Part shown: one piece after another, positions 5,921 through 13,605 of the stretch
How the letters are laid out: every line of letters starts with the position of its first letter
Numbering within the stretch: the stretch's first letter is position 1
DNA from: Lachnospiraceae bacterium
GTDB lineage: Bacteria > Bacillota > Clostridia > Lachnospirales > Lachnospiraceae
Direction of reading: 5' to 3'
Assembly: GCA_015057205.1 (NCBI GenBank)
Contig: SVEW01000028.1
Span: 1 to 19,680, forward strand
Length of the DNA: 19,680 nucleotides
Made by a program: the position numbers and the translations under genes
Notes under the pieces: generated by a model
Database searches by the model: none
The model's input: the letters and a program-made list of their open reading frames with translations, nothing else
What the model was told of the DNA's origin: nothing

Positions 5921-8560
5921 CTAATCCACGAATTTTGTTTCAAATTCACATCGTGGCATCGGTTCCGCAAAATAATATCCTTGAATCATGTTAACACCAT
6001 GCTTCTTCATGATATCATACTGCGTCGTATCCTCCACACCTTCTACACAAACGTTCATCTTCATTGTTTTGGCCAATTCCGAAATCATACGAATAAACAC
6101 CTGTGAATATTCTTCCTCATCCACATTTTCCACAAAGCACCGATCCACCTTAATGATGTCAATCGGCATCTCGTGAATGTGATTAAGGGAGGAATATCCG
6201 GTACCAAAATCATCCAATGCCACGCGAACCCCCAGGCTCCGGATTTTGTTAAGTATTTTCTTCATATAAACCATATCATTGATTGCAAGACTTTCCGTAA
6301 CTTCCACGGTCAGATTATGCGGTGACAAACCTGTTTCCTGCAATGCTGACATAATCTGTTGTCCCATGTCACATTGTAACAACTGTACCACCGACAGGTT
6401 TACATTCACCTTGTAATCCGGATGTCCCATGTCATTCCACCGCTTACAGGCCTGACAGGCTTCACGCAACACATATTGCCCAATCGGTTTAATTAAACCT
6501 AAATATTCCGCTAACGGTATAAAATCAGCCGGTTCTACATTACCCATTCCCTTGGAATTCCAACGCACCAGTGCTTCCGCGCCGCAACATGGATTTCCCT
6601 CCTTGGAAATATCAAAAATGGGTTGATAATAAACTTCAAACTCTTCTTTGGGATTTGTGCAGGCATCACGCATGTATTTTTCCATGTCCAGTCGCTTGCG
6701 ACTATCCATCTCCGTTTCATGGGTATAGAATCGCACACAGTTTTTTCCCTGATTCTTCGCCTCTAAAAGTGCCGCATCTACGTTACGAATCAACTCTTCT
6801 ACATTCTTTCCATCCTTCGGGAACATGCACACACCCATACTCATGGTACAGTAGTAATCATCCCCCTTTAAATACCAGGGGTGGCTAAAAATCTCTTTAA
6901 TGGATTCTATAATTGTCTCCAGTCGCTTATACTGCTGATGCGTAACGATAATAATAAACTCATCGCCACCCACGCGATAGCAAGTGCTCTCGATACCGGA
7001 AATCCGACGCAAGTTATCTGAAATTGCTTTTAAAAGCACATCACCATATTGGTGACCCAGGCCTTCATTAATATGTTTAAAATCATCCAAATCCACGAAC
7101 AAAATTGCTCCGTTACCACCTTTTACTATGGCACTTTCCAAAATACCCTTTAAATCCTGCTCACAGCGCATACGATTATAAAGCCCTGTCAGAAAATCAC
7201 TGCTGGAGGATTTTTCAATTCTTTTCTCATTTATTTTATTTTGGGTAATGTCATAATACGTATACAGTTCCACCTTTGAACCGTCCACCCAGGTTGTTTC
7301 GGAACGCGTAATCAAAAGCCAACTATCCAGTTCATGAATATAATACTCCGCTTCCCGCTTATCTTGTTCAAACAGGCTTCTGAAATCAACTTCCTTCAGA
7401 CTTCCATGCAAATCCGGAGTAAGCAGATGATTGGTATACAACAATTTACGTCGCTTAGGCTCCACCACCAAAAGGCCGCATCCGATATTTTCCATAATAT
7501 CTTCCAGTGTAGATAAAGAACTGGACAGAGAATTCTGAGTCACCCGTTTGGTAATGATACTCTGCACGATTTTTCGCACATCGGATAAAAACCGAACCGT
7601 ATCCATCTCCCAGATTCTATACTCATCATAGCAGCCAAATTCCAGATACATAATAATATCTTGCTGCATGTATATAGGAAGGACCATAACCGCTTTATAA
7701 TGCATGCGATCCATAAACTCTTTCTGTGCCGGTTTCAATGCAGTATTGGCCGAAATAATATAATTCTCCGTACGCATAAACGGATGTTCATCCATCTTAA
7801 ACTGTGGCGGAATTGGATACCTGCGCTCCTCGCTTGAAAACCACTGGCTAATTCGCGTTACTGTATCGCCTTCCATATCCACGCGGTACAAAATACCTAC
7901 ATCAATTCGCTGATGGGTGCACACTTTTTCAAAAATGTTTTCCACCACGTCCACGATTTCCTCATCGCTTTCTAACATCTGCACAATTTCTGTAATAATG
8001 GCACTTCGCATATAATCTGCTTCCATGCGTGCTTCCGCCTCTTTCGCCTTAACCGCATTCAGCGTAGCATCATAAGCATACACGGATGCTTTCATACGGG
8101 TTAGCAACTGGCGTTGCACTCCCCTTAGCACCCATTGATATCGTTTATTTTCGGTTAGACGGATACAACCCGGACGTTCCGGATTCGCCTCTCCATCTTC
8201 CAAAAATCCAAGCACACACAAAACACCGTTTGGTATACCGTTCACCTTAAGTAAAATCCCCTGACAAATAGCCCCTTTTTCTTCAATTTCCATCGGAATA
8301 ATATCCTCTAAGAAATTATTTCGTGCCAACGAAACCGCTTCCTCAATCAGTTCTGTTGACAATACGGACCGCACATACTCACTTTCTTCTTCCTCACCAA
8401 AACAAGAAGGTGCCAATACTTCCCCTTCCAAGTCCACTGTAACCGTATAAACATTGGAGGTTTCATATAAGAATCGCTGAAAAACAGGGAAAAAATCCAC
8501 CTCTAGGCAATGATTATCCATCAATTGCTTTAGTCTGATTTGTTTCTGTTTTGTCTCCAT
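5921..8560 (-). CDS. GAF-PAS-GGDEF-EAL bifunctional c-di-GMP protein
   Basis: An 879-residue cytoplasmic protein with both c-di-GMP synthesis and breakdown domains. Residues 1-150 are an unassigned sensory region, about 185-340 resembles GAF, about 350-440 PAS. The GGDEF domain (450-615) has FVDLDDFKHINEGLGH and an intact GGDEF (531-535), without an RxxD I-site. The EAL domain (625-875) keeps the recognisable catalytic set: EALVRW (662-667), Asn in VNLS (721), Glu756, the Asp pair DDFGTG (783-788), Lys804, Glu840 and Gln860. The phosphodiesterase half should therefore be active, and the cyclase half may be active or may serve as a GTP-sensing module. Its AGGAAAG ribosome site lies inside the end of the methyltransferase gene, 3 bases before it, implying translational coupling. 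Confidence 0.94.
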   Translation of the reverse strand: METKQKQIRLKQLMDNHCLEVDFFPVFQRFLYETSNVYTVTVDLEGEVLAPSCFGEEEESEYVRSVLSTELIEEAVSLARNNFLEDIIPMEIEEKGAICQGILLKVNGIPNGVLCVLGFLEDGEANPERPGCIRLTENKRYQWVLRGVQRQLLTRMKASVYAYDATLNAVKAKEAEARMEADYMRSAIITEIVQMLESDEEIVDVVENIFEKVCTHQRIDVGILYRVDMEGDTVTRISQWFSSEERRYPIPPQFKMDEHPFMRTENYIISANTALKPAQKEFMDRMHYKAVMVLPIYMQQDIIMYLEFGCYDEYRIWEMDTVRFLSDVRKIVQSIITKRVTQNSLSSSLSTLEDIMENIGCGLLVVEPKRRKLLYTNHLLTPDLHGSLKEVDFRSLFEQDKREAEYYIHELDSWLLITRSETTWVDGSKVELYTYYDITQNKINEKRIEKSSSSDFLTGLYNRMRCEQDLKGILESAIVKGGNGAILFVDLDDFKHINEGLGHQYGDVLLKAISDNLRRISGIESTCYRVGGDEFIIIVTHQQYKRLETIIESIKEIFSHPWYLKGDDYYCTMSMGVCMFPKDGKNVEELIRNVDAALLEAKNQGKNCVRFYTHETEMDSRKRLDMEKYMRDACTNPKEEFEVYYQPIFDISKEGNPCCGAEALVRWNSKGMGNVEPADFIPLAEYLGLIKPIGQYVLREACQACKRWNDMGHPDYKVNVNLSVVQLLQCDMGQQIMSALQETGLSPHNLTVEVTESLAINDMVYMKKILNKIRSLGVRVALDDFGTGYSSLNHIHEMPIDIIKVDRCFVENVDEEEYSQVFIRMISELAKTMKMNVCVEGVEDTTQYDIMKKHGVNMIQGYYFAEPMPRCEFETKFVD

Positions 8561-8563
8561 AAA

Positions 8564-10015
8564 TTATCTTTCCTCGTATCGTATAATGTAAAAATGCGTA
8601 TCACTACGTTTATCAATTAAATATTCTCTTATCAATACAAAATCGTGTTGCAACCGTAGTTGCTGTTTCATTAACCCATGTTCATTTCCATATACAAACA
8701 TCATCCCCTTAATTTTAAGCAATTCTCTCGCTTTTCTAAACAACATTTCATAACATGCTTTCACATCTGCCCTTGACACCTGTTTGCTTTGCGTCGGCAT
8801 ATTGGTTATCAATTCGTCAAACATGTACTCATGCTTAAACGTGTTAAAATCGCGATGTATAAAATGAATATTCGGCCCCACCTCCTGTGCATTTATTCTA
8901 GCCATTTCAATGGCCTTTCCATATTTATCTACTCCATAGGTATCCCCTGCACGCACCTGCATACGGCGCTCTATCAACATCGTTCCAACTCCACAGAACG
9001 GGTCAATAATCTGCGCACCTTCTTTCATATATGGTTTTGCAAGCCGCACCAGGTTAGCCGCCAACGTCGGTTTAATGGACGTCGGTAACGTCTCTTTGCG
9101 ATAGTGGAAACGATTCTTTGGAATCGTAAATAGCTTCACAAATACATGATATCCACCATTCGCTAAATTCAAAAGGCGGATTTCAACTTCATATCCGGTT
9201 GTGGCATTGACCAAAAAACCATCACTTAAATTCGTCAATTCCATGCCCAATCGTTTTTGAAGTATTCCACGCTTATTCAAAGCATCGTGTATCGGCATCG
9301 CAATACGGATTCCGATTGGATGTCTCTGTTTATGTGTATCCCTAATAAACGAAATCACCCCAAGGCGCTTCAATTCCAATCCAAGAATCTCTACCAAGAG
9401 AGGCATATCCACCGTGCGTCCCATGTAAAAAAGCATTTCATCAAAGGTTCTTATCTCCCACAACGGCATAATATCCGTTGCCTTCACCATAACGCCCAAT
9501 GAAATCTTTTTACGCGGAATGTTCTGTAGCTGATCATACGTAATCTGCTGCATTCCCGGTCTGGTTGACAACAGAATCTCCCATTCTTTCTTTAAACCGG
9601 TAAAGGTATGTCGCTCCACACCTTCTTTCTTGGTAATCAGTTCCCGTAGCACCTTTGCTTCTTCCAGCAAATGTACCTTCTTATCGTCTGTTACATCAAG
9701 TTCTTCAATTTCTGCCAAACGTGCCTTAAGCCTTGGGATATAAGGCGAATAATCCATTTTGGAAATTGCCTTCAGATAATCTGCCCGAACATACAACGTC
9801 TCCTCTCGCAGATAAGCCTTCAAAATCGTCTCAAGTGATTCATAATCGTTGGCATATCCTAAAATCTGAGCCGCCAATCTGCGAATCTTCGGATCCTCGT
9901 CCGCTCTCACAATTCCACGCAAAAGACACCGGTCTTTAACCTCCAAAATTGCTCCGCCTTTCACATCTTCTCTTAATGCAATCATAAAATCTTTAAAACT
10001 ATCGTTATCTTTCAA
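8564..10015 (-). CDS. HEAT-repeat and TRM11/UPF0020-like methyltransferase
   Basis: A 483-residue protein. Residues 1-130 are charged paired helices resembling HEAT repeats (KIRRLAAQILGYANDYESL). Residues about 140-300 are unassigned and may form a substrate-binding domain. About 310-483 is a Rossmann SAM-dependent methyltransferase: motif I DPFCGVGTMLIE (338-349), motif II acid in GVDKYG (363), and TNMPTQ (404-409) where the family normally has NPPY or a related motif. The closest families I recognise are the RNA guanine-N2 methylases of the TRM11/UPF0020 group; the substrate is not determinable here. It starts with TTG, preceded by GGAG inside the amidase gene, and its stop is followed after 3 bases by the next start. 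An internal ATG ten codons in has no ribosome site. Confidence 0.82.
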   Translation of the reverse strand: MKDNDSFKDFMIALREDVKGGAILEVKDRCLLRGIVRADEDPKIRRLAAQILGYANDYESLETILKAYLREETLYVRADYLKAISKMDYSPYIPRLKARLAEIEELDVTDDKKVHLLEEAKVLRELITKKEGVERHTFTGLKKEWEILLSTRPGMQQITYDQLQNIPRKKISLGVMVKATDIMPLWEIRTFDEMLFYMGRTVDMPLLVEILGLELKRLGVISFIRDTHKQRHPIGIRIAMPIHDALNKRGILQKRLGMELTNLSDGFLVNATTGYEVEIRLLNLANGGYHVFVKLFTIPKNRFHYRKETLPTSIKPTLAANLVRLAKPYMKEGAQIIDPFCGVGTMLIERRMQVRAGDTYGVDKYGKAIEMARINAQEVGPNIHFIHRDFNTFKHEYMFDELITNMPTQSKQVSRADVKACYEMLFRKARELLKIKGMMFVYGNEHGLMKQQLRLQHDFVLIREYLIDKRSDTHFYIIRYEER

Positions 10016-10020
10016 ATCTC

Positions 10021-10707
10021 TTACTCTCCGTTATCTAGTATAAATTGGTTAACATCTTTCTTAAATTCCTTCCAGGCGTCCGGATTCTCTACAAAATACT
10101 TCGGGCAATTCTTTCCGGTCACATCATAATGACGAATCACATCATCCGTGCTCAGGGAAAACCGCCCCATCAAATAGGCCACCAGCCGCACCAACGACTC
10201 ATATGTCCGGTCGCTGAATTTTCCCGACTTATCCTTGTGACAGCACTCAATAGAAATCGTATCGCTATTTCTCTCGTTTGATGCATAGGAAATCTCAGCA
10301 GTCGGAATACACTGTACAATTTCCCCATCAATTCCAATGACAAAGTGGGAACTCGCCTTGGTTATATGCGAGTCCTTCAATCCTTCAAAATAATCCCGAT
10401 TCTGCCTTGCTCCCGTTCCGGGATTGGCCGTATAATGCACCACAACTCCCTTAACCTTCTTAAGTGCAATTCCGGGTCTGCTATAAGGATTTACCGTAAG
10501 CAATCTTACATCAAGTTCCGGTCTTTCTTTGTAAGATATATGCTCTTCCTCCACAATAGCTTGTACATCTCTCGTTTGCTTGCGGATAATATGTATAGAA
10601 ATTGCAAGCAAAACAACGAGCAACACAACAATCCCACCAACCTCCAATCGCATATATAAATTTCCACTTCTCCTGCGTCTTGGTCTTCGTCTTCTTGTTG
10701 TCATCAT
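10021..10707 (-). CDS. Membrane-anchored N-acetylmuramoyl-L-alanine amidase (Amidase_2)
   Basis: A 228-residue zinc amidase predicted to cut the bond between muramic acid and L-alanine in peptidoglycan. A very basic tail (RRRRPRRRR, 5-13) precedes one transmembrane helix (about 22-41), so the catalytic domain should sit outside the membrane. The Amidase_2/PGRP-like fold shows VVVHYTANPGTGARQNRDYF (88-107), SHFVIGIDG (120-128), ISIECCH (151-157) and RHYDVTGKNCPKYF (192-205). His91, His193 and Cys201 are the expected zinc ligands. No cell-wall binding repeat is present. Its ATG directly follows the TAG of the upstream kinase gene (no gap), with GGAG 6 bases upstream, so translation is probably coupled. 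A wall hydrolase inside a c-di-GMP operon suggests an output in cell-envelope remodelling. Confidence 0.9.
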   Translation of the reverse strand: MMTTRRRRPRRRRSGNLYMRLEVGGIVVLLVVLLAISIHIIRKQTRDVQAIVEEEHISYKERPELDVRLLTVNPYSRPGIALKKVKGVVVHYTANPGTGARQNRDYFEGLKDSHITKASSHFVIGIDGEIVQCIPTAEISYASNERNSDTISIECCHKDKSGKFSDRTYESLVRLVAYLMGRFSLSTDDVIRHYDVTGKNCPKYFVENPDAWKEFKKDVNQFILDNGE

Positions 10708-12360
10708 CTATTGCTCCGTATCCTTTAACATCTTATCTAAATAATAGGCCACTTTTTCAAATTCTTCTTTTTCCATACACGCAATCGCTTTTCTGGTATC
10801 TTCCTCATATTCTTCCGGAATTTCATTAACACCTAGTCGGTTCAATGACTGGGCAGCCTGCTCAATGTCAAAATTAATCATGGCCCGCTTGACACCTGCA
10901 AGAATTGCCTGTACATCCTCTGCTGTATACTGCTTCGAAATATTCTCCTGAATATGAATCACGTCCGTAGCAATCTGCTGACGGTAAGAATCCGGATTCA
11001 TAATCAGCTCTTCCGGAAGGTATTCATGCAAAAGCTCGTAAATGGTTGCCATTTCAATCGGTTTCGTTAAATAATCCGTAAAGCCCTGTTTAAGATAAAA
11101 GTCTCTCACACCATGATCCATGCCGGCGGTAACTGCAATCACCGGTGCATCGGCGCTGAGATTATCTTCCATCTTGCGCATTTTGCGAAGCGTTTGTTCT
11201 CCATCCATCTCCGGCATAAGCAAATCCAGAAAAATCAAATGATAATGTTCCTTACGAACTGCTTCCATACACTCTGCGCCACTGTTTACACAATGAATCT
11301 GAACCTTTGTACGCTTCAAAATACCATTCAAAACCGCTAGATTCATCCGATTATCATCCACCGCAAGAATCTTGGCATTCGGTGCAACGAAATTCTTTAT
11401 CAGTTCGCGCTTCGGCGCCTTGAGGGCGTGCATCATATCTTCCTTACTGCCCACCGGTTCTTCATTGATTACTTCCTGTTTCACTTCAAACCCAAACAAT
11501 GATCCCTGGCCATATTCGCTTTCCGCCTGCAAACAACTTCCCATCTGCTGCAGAATCTGATTTGTAACCGTAAGTCCCAGTCCCATACCGTCAAGCATAC
11601 GATCCATGGGATCCATGGTCTGTTTAAAATGGCCAAAAGCTCTTTCCATCTCTTCTCTCTTGATACCAATACCGGTATCCCTCACTTCCACCATTAAACG
11701 AATCGCCTGTTCCTCCGGAAAACGGGTGTATGAAACGGTCAAAACCACCTGTCCGATAGGGGTATAGGTAATGGCATTGGCAAGAAGATTCAGAATCACC
11801 TGCTTCATTCGCTTTGCATCGCCTCTCAATATGGACGGCAACGTCTCATCCAATTCCAGCTGCAAATCAATGGCTTTTCCCATAGTTGCAGCCTTCGTCA
11901 GCAAATACGTCTCACGAATCACATCTGCAATGCTATAAGCCGCTTCCTCAATATAAAGCGTACCTTTCTCAATTTTAGAAAGATCAGAAAGGTCATTTAG
12001 TAATGATTCAATAATCTTGCCGGCACTGAAAATATTCTCCATATATTCCCGGTGTTCTTCATTCTGTTCCTTTGCAAGTAACAACTCGCCCATTCCAATA
12101 ATCGTAGAAAGAGGCGTTCTTACCTGCGCAGCTAAACTATTTAAAAATGCTGTCTTCGCAGCATTCTCATGCTCTGCTTTCTTACGCGCTTCAATTTGTG
12201 TGACACATTCCTTCTTACAGGCTTCTTGTTCATCCAGCAATTCCTTACATCGAAGAACTTTCTTTCTGCTACGCAAAAAGAGACTGAAACAAACCATTGC
12301 CAGAGTCAAAAAGGCAACTGCTAAACAGGACACCCACACAATTATTTTCTCTTTCATCAT
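10708..12360 (-). CDS. Hybrid histidine kinase-like protein lacking the phospho-His
   Basis: A 550-residue membrane protein: one N-terminal transmembrane helix (8-29), a coiled coil (31-70), a HisKA-like region, an ATPase domain and a receiver. The H-box reads LAAQVRTPLS (76-85) where active kinases have MSHEIRTPLN, so Ala78 occupies the phospho-accepting His position. ATP-binding motifs are intact: NLLANAITYT (191-200), DTGIGI (228-233), GMGLGL (258-263). The receiver is complete, with VDDN (334-337), Asp379 in LDLLMPEMDG, Thr411 and Lys433. Residues 450-550 are a helical tail without a clear HPt motif. Self-phosphorylation is not expected, so the receiver probably takes phosphate from elsewhere. 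It is the first gene of the five-gene operon. Confidence 0.9.
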   Translation of the reverse strand: MMKEKIIVWVSCLAVAFLTLAMVCFSLFLRSRKKVLRCKELLDEQEACKKECVTQIEARKKAEHENAAKTAFLNSLAAQVRTPLSTIIGMGELLLAKEQNEEHREYMENIFSAGKIIESLLNDLSDLSKIEKGTLYIEEAAYSIADVIRETYLLTKAATMGKAIDLQLELDETLPSILRGDAKRMKQVILNLLANAITYTPIGQVVLTVSYTRFPEEQAIRLMVEVRDTGIGIKREEMERAFGHFKQTMDPMDRMLDGMGLGLTVTNQILQQMGSCLQAESEYGQGSLFGFEVKQEVINEEPVGSKEDMMHALKAPKRELIKNFVAPNAKILAVDDNRMNLAVLNGILKRTKVQIHCVNSGAECMEAVRKEHYHLIFLDLLMPEMDGEQTLRKMRKMEDNLSADAPVIAVTAGMDHGVRDFYLKQGFTDYLTKPIEMATIYELLHEYLPEELIMNPDSYRQQIATDVIHIQENISKQYTAEDVQAILAGVKRAMINFDIEQAAQSLNRLGVNEIPEEYEEDTRKAIACMEKEEFEKVAYYLDKMLKDTEQ

Positions 12361-12372
12361 ATACTGTGTACA

Positions 12373-12380
12373 CTCCCTCC
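12373..12380 (-). promoter_or_regulatory. Widely spaced ribosome binding site of the kinase-like gene
   Basis: Minus-strand GGAGGGAG lies 12 bases before the ATG at 12360, which is further than usual. No alternative in-frame start lies between them. Translation of the operon leader may be below optimum or controlled. Confidence 0.5.
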
Positions 12381-12389
12381 ACTTTACCT

Positions 12390-12418
12390 ATAGTATCACA
12401 TTTTCACATTTTCATCAA
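12390..12418 (-). promoter_or_regulatory. Promoter of the five-gene operon
   Basis: Minus-strand TTGATG (-35, 12413-12418), 17-base spacer and TACTAT (-10, 12390-12395). It sits immediately downstream of the terminator of the preceding unit, giving a leader of about 22 bases. Confidence 0.7.
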
Positions 12419-12422
12419 GAAA

Positions 12423-12456
12423 AGACTGACAAAAAAGAAACCCTTTTTGTCAGTCT
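12423..12456 (-). terminator. Terminator after exonuclease III gene
   Basis: Arms of about 13 bases (AGACTGACAAAAA paired with TTTTTGTCAGTCT) enclose an 8-base loop and are followed on the minus strand by TTTTC, a few bases after the stop codon of the exonuclease gene. It separates this unit from the operon promoter directly behind it. Confidence 0.75.
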
Positions 12457-12463
12457 ATCATTT

Positions 12464-13222
12464 CTAATCCATATCAATTTGAAGTTCCACCGGACAATGG
12501 TCGGAACCCATAACCTCAGTATGAATCTGCGCACTGATTAATTTTTCCTGAAGACTTCCGGAGGTAATAAAATAGTCGATTCTCCACCCCGCATTCTTCT
12601 CTCTTGCTTTAAACCGATAGGACCACCAACTGTAAATCTGTTCCTTATCCGGATAAAAATAGCGGAAGGTATCAATAAAGCCATGCTCTAATACCGTTGA
12701 AAACTTTCCTCGCTCCTCGTCCGTAAATCCCGCATTGTGGTGATTTGTCTTCGGATTCTTCAAATCAATTTCTTTGTGAGCCACATTCAAGTCACCGGCA
12801 TAAATCACCGGTTTTGCCGCTTGCAAAGCCTCAATATAGGCAAGGAAAGCATCTTCCCACTCCATACGATACGCAAGTCTTTCCAACTGTTGCTTCGCAT
12901 TTGGCACATAGACGGTTACAAAATAAAAATTCTCAAACTCCAATGTGATAACACGCCCTTCGTGGTCATGTTCCTCTATTCCAATGCCATACCGAACCGA
13001 AAGTGGCTCCTTTTTACAAAACACTGCAGTGCCGGAATATCCTTTTTTCTCCGCATAATTCCAATACTGATGATACCCCGGTAACGCTAAAGCAACCTGC
13101 CCTTCCGACACTTTGCTCTCTTGTATACAGAAAACATCGGCATCCGCTTCATCAAAGAAGTCCATAAATCCTTTCGTTAAACAAGCTCGAATACCGTTTA
13201 CATTCCATGATATTAATTTCAT
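12464..13222 (-). CDS. xth: Exodeoxyribonuclease III (AP endonuclease)
   Basis: A 252-residue base-excision repair nuclease that cuts 5' to abasic sites and degrades 3' ends. All landmark residues of the Xth/ExoA family are visible: SWNVNGIRA with Asn7, QESK with Glu35, VYVPN, GDLNVAHKEID with the catalytic Asp and Asn, SWWSYR, GWRIDYF and the C-terminal GSDHCPV with the Asp-His pair. The length is normal for the ExoA subgroup. The ATG is 3 bases after the TAG of the HPt gene and has only a weak ribosome site, so it is probably translated by re-initiation. Linkage to a phosphorelay is unexpected for a housekeeping repair enzyme. It is the last gene before the terminator. Confidence 0.96.
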   Translation of the reverse strand: MKLISWNVNGIRACLTKGFMDFFDEADADVFCIQESKVSEGQVALALPGYHQYWNYAEKKGYSGTAVFCKKEPLSVRYGIGIEEHDHEGRVITLEFENFYFVTVYVPNAKQQLERLAYRMEWEDAFLAYIEALQAAKPVIYAGDLNVAHKEIDLKNPKTNHHNAGFTDEERGKFSTVLEHGFIDTFRYFYPDKEQIYSWWSYRFKAREKNAGWRIDYFITSGSLQEKLISAQIHTEVMGSDHCPVELQIDMD

Positions 13223-13225
13223 ACC

Positions 13226-13579
13226 CTACTTCATATTTTCGTAAGCCTTTACGAATTCCTCTCTCTTTTGTACGACTGCCGCAAGTTCCTCATCTACATT
13301 GTCATAATTCCCATGACGCAAAGATTCTACCAGTATGCAGGTAGCCTGAAACAGTGGTGTAAGTCCCAAATTTCCCGTAACACCTTTCAAGGCATGTGCC
13401 ACCTCAAACGCCTGTTTATAGTCCTCTTTTCCCATGCATTCTTCAAGTTGTGCTATCTCATCGTCTGCAACGAACTGATCAAGGCACATCATTAATAAAT
13501 CCTCATCCTCCATAAAGCGGTCCATAACCCCCTCAACATCCGCTCCATAGGCCGTAAATTTTTCTAAAAACATGCTCAT
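13226..13579 (-). CDS. HPt phosphotransfer protein
   Basis: A 117-residue stand-alone histidine phosphotransfer domain that shuttles phosphate between receiver domains. The signature AHALKGVTGNLGL (61-73) carries the acceptor His62, with the Lys and Gly residues usual for HPt four-helix bundles. The start is the ATG at 13579, placed by GGAGG 6 bases upstream; a TTG seven codons earlier would put that site inside the gene. It lies 26 bases after the hybrid kinase gene that ends at 13606, so the kinase receiver is its natural partner, and its stop is 3 bases before exonuclease III. It is the only free HPt among three hybrid kinases in this window. Confidence 0.93.
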   Translation of the reverse strand: MSMFLEKFTAYGADVEGVMDRFMEDEDLLMMCLDQFVADDEIAQLEECMGKEDYKQAFEVAHALKGVTGNLGLTPLFQATCILVESLRHGNYDNVDEELAAVVQKREEFVKAYENMK

Positions 13580-13584
13580 GCAAA

Positions 13585-13590
13585 TCCTCC
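13585..13590 (-). promoter_or_regulatory. Ribosome binding site deciding the HPt start
   Basis: Minus-strand GGAGGA located 5-6 bases before ATG 13579, which selects this start over the TTG at 13600. Confidence 0.85.
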
Positions 13591-13605
13591 AAATTCGCAA
13601 CTAAT

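Noticed and set aside
9955..9985. Internal ATG (9985) as the start of the methyltransferase
   Set aside because: It has no ribosome site, while the TTG at 10015 has GGAG 10 bases upstream and continues the tight operon spacing.
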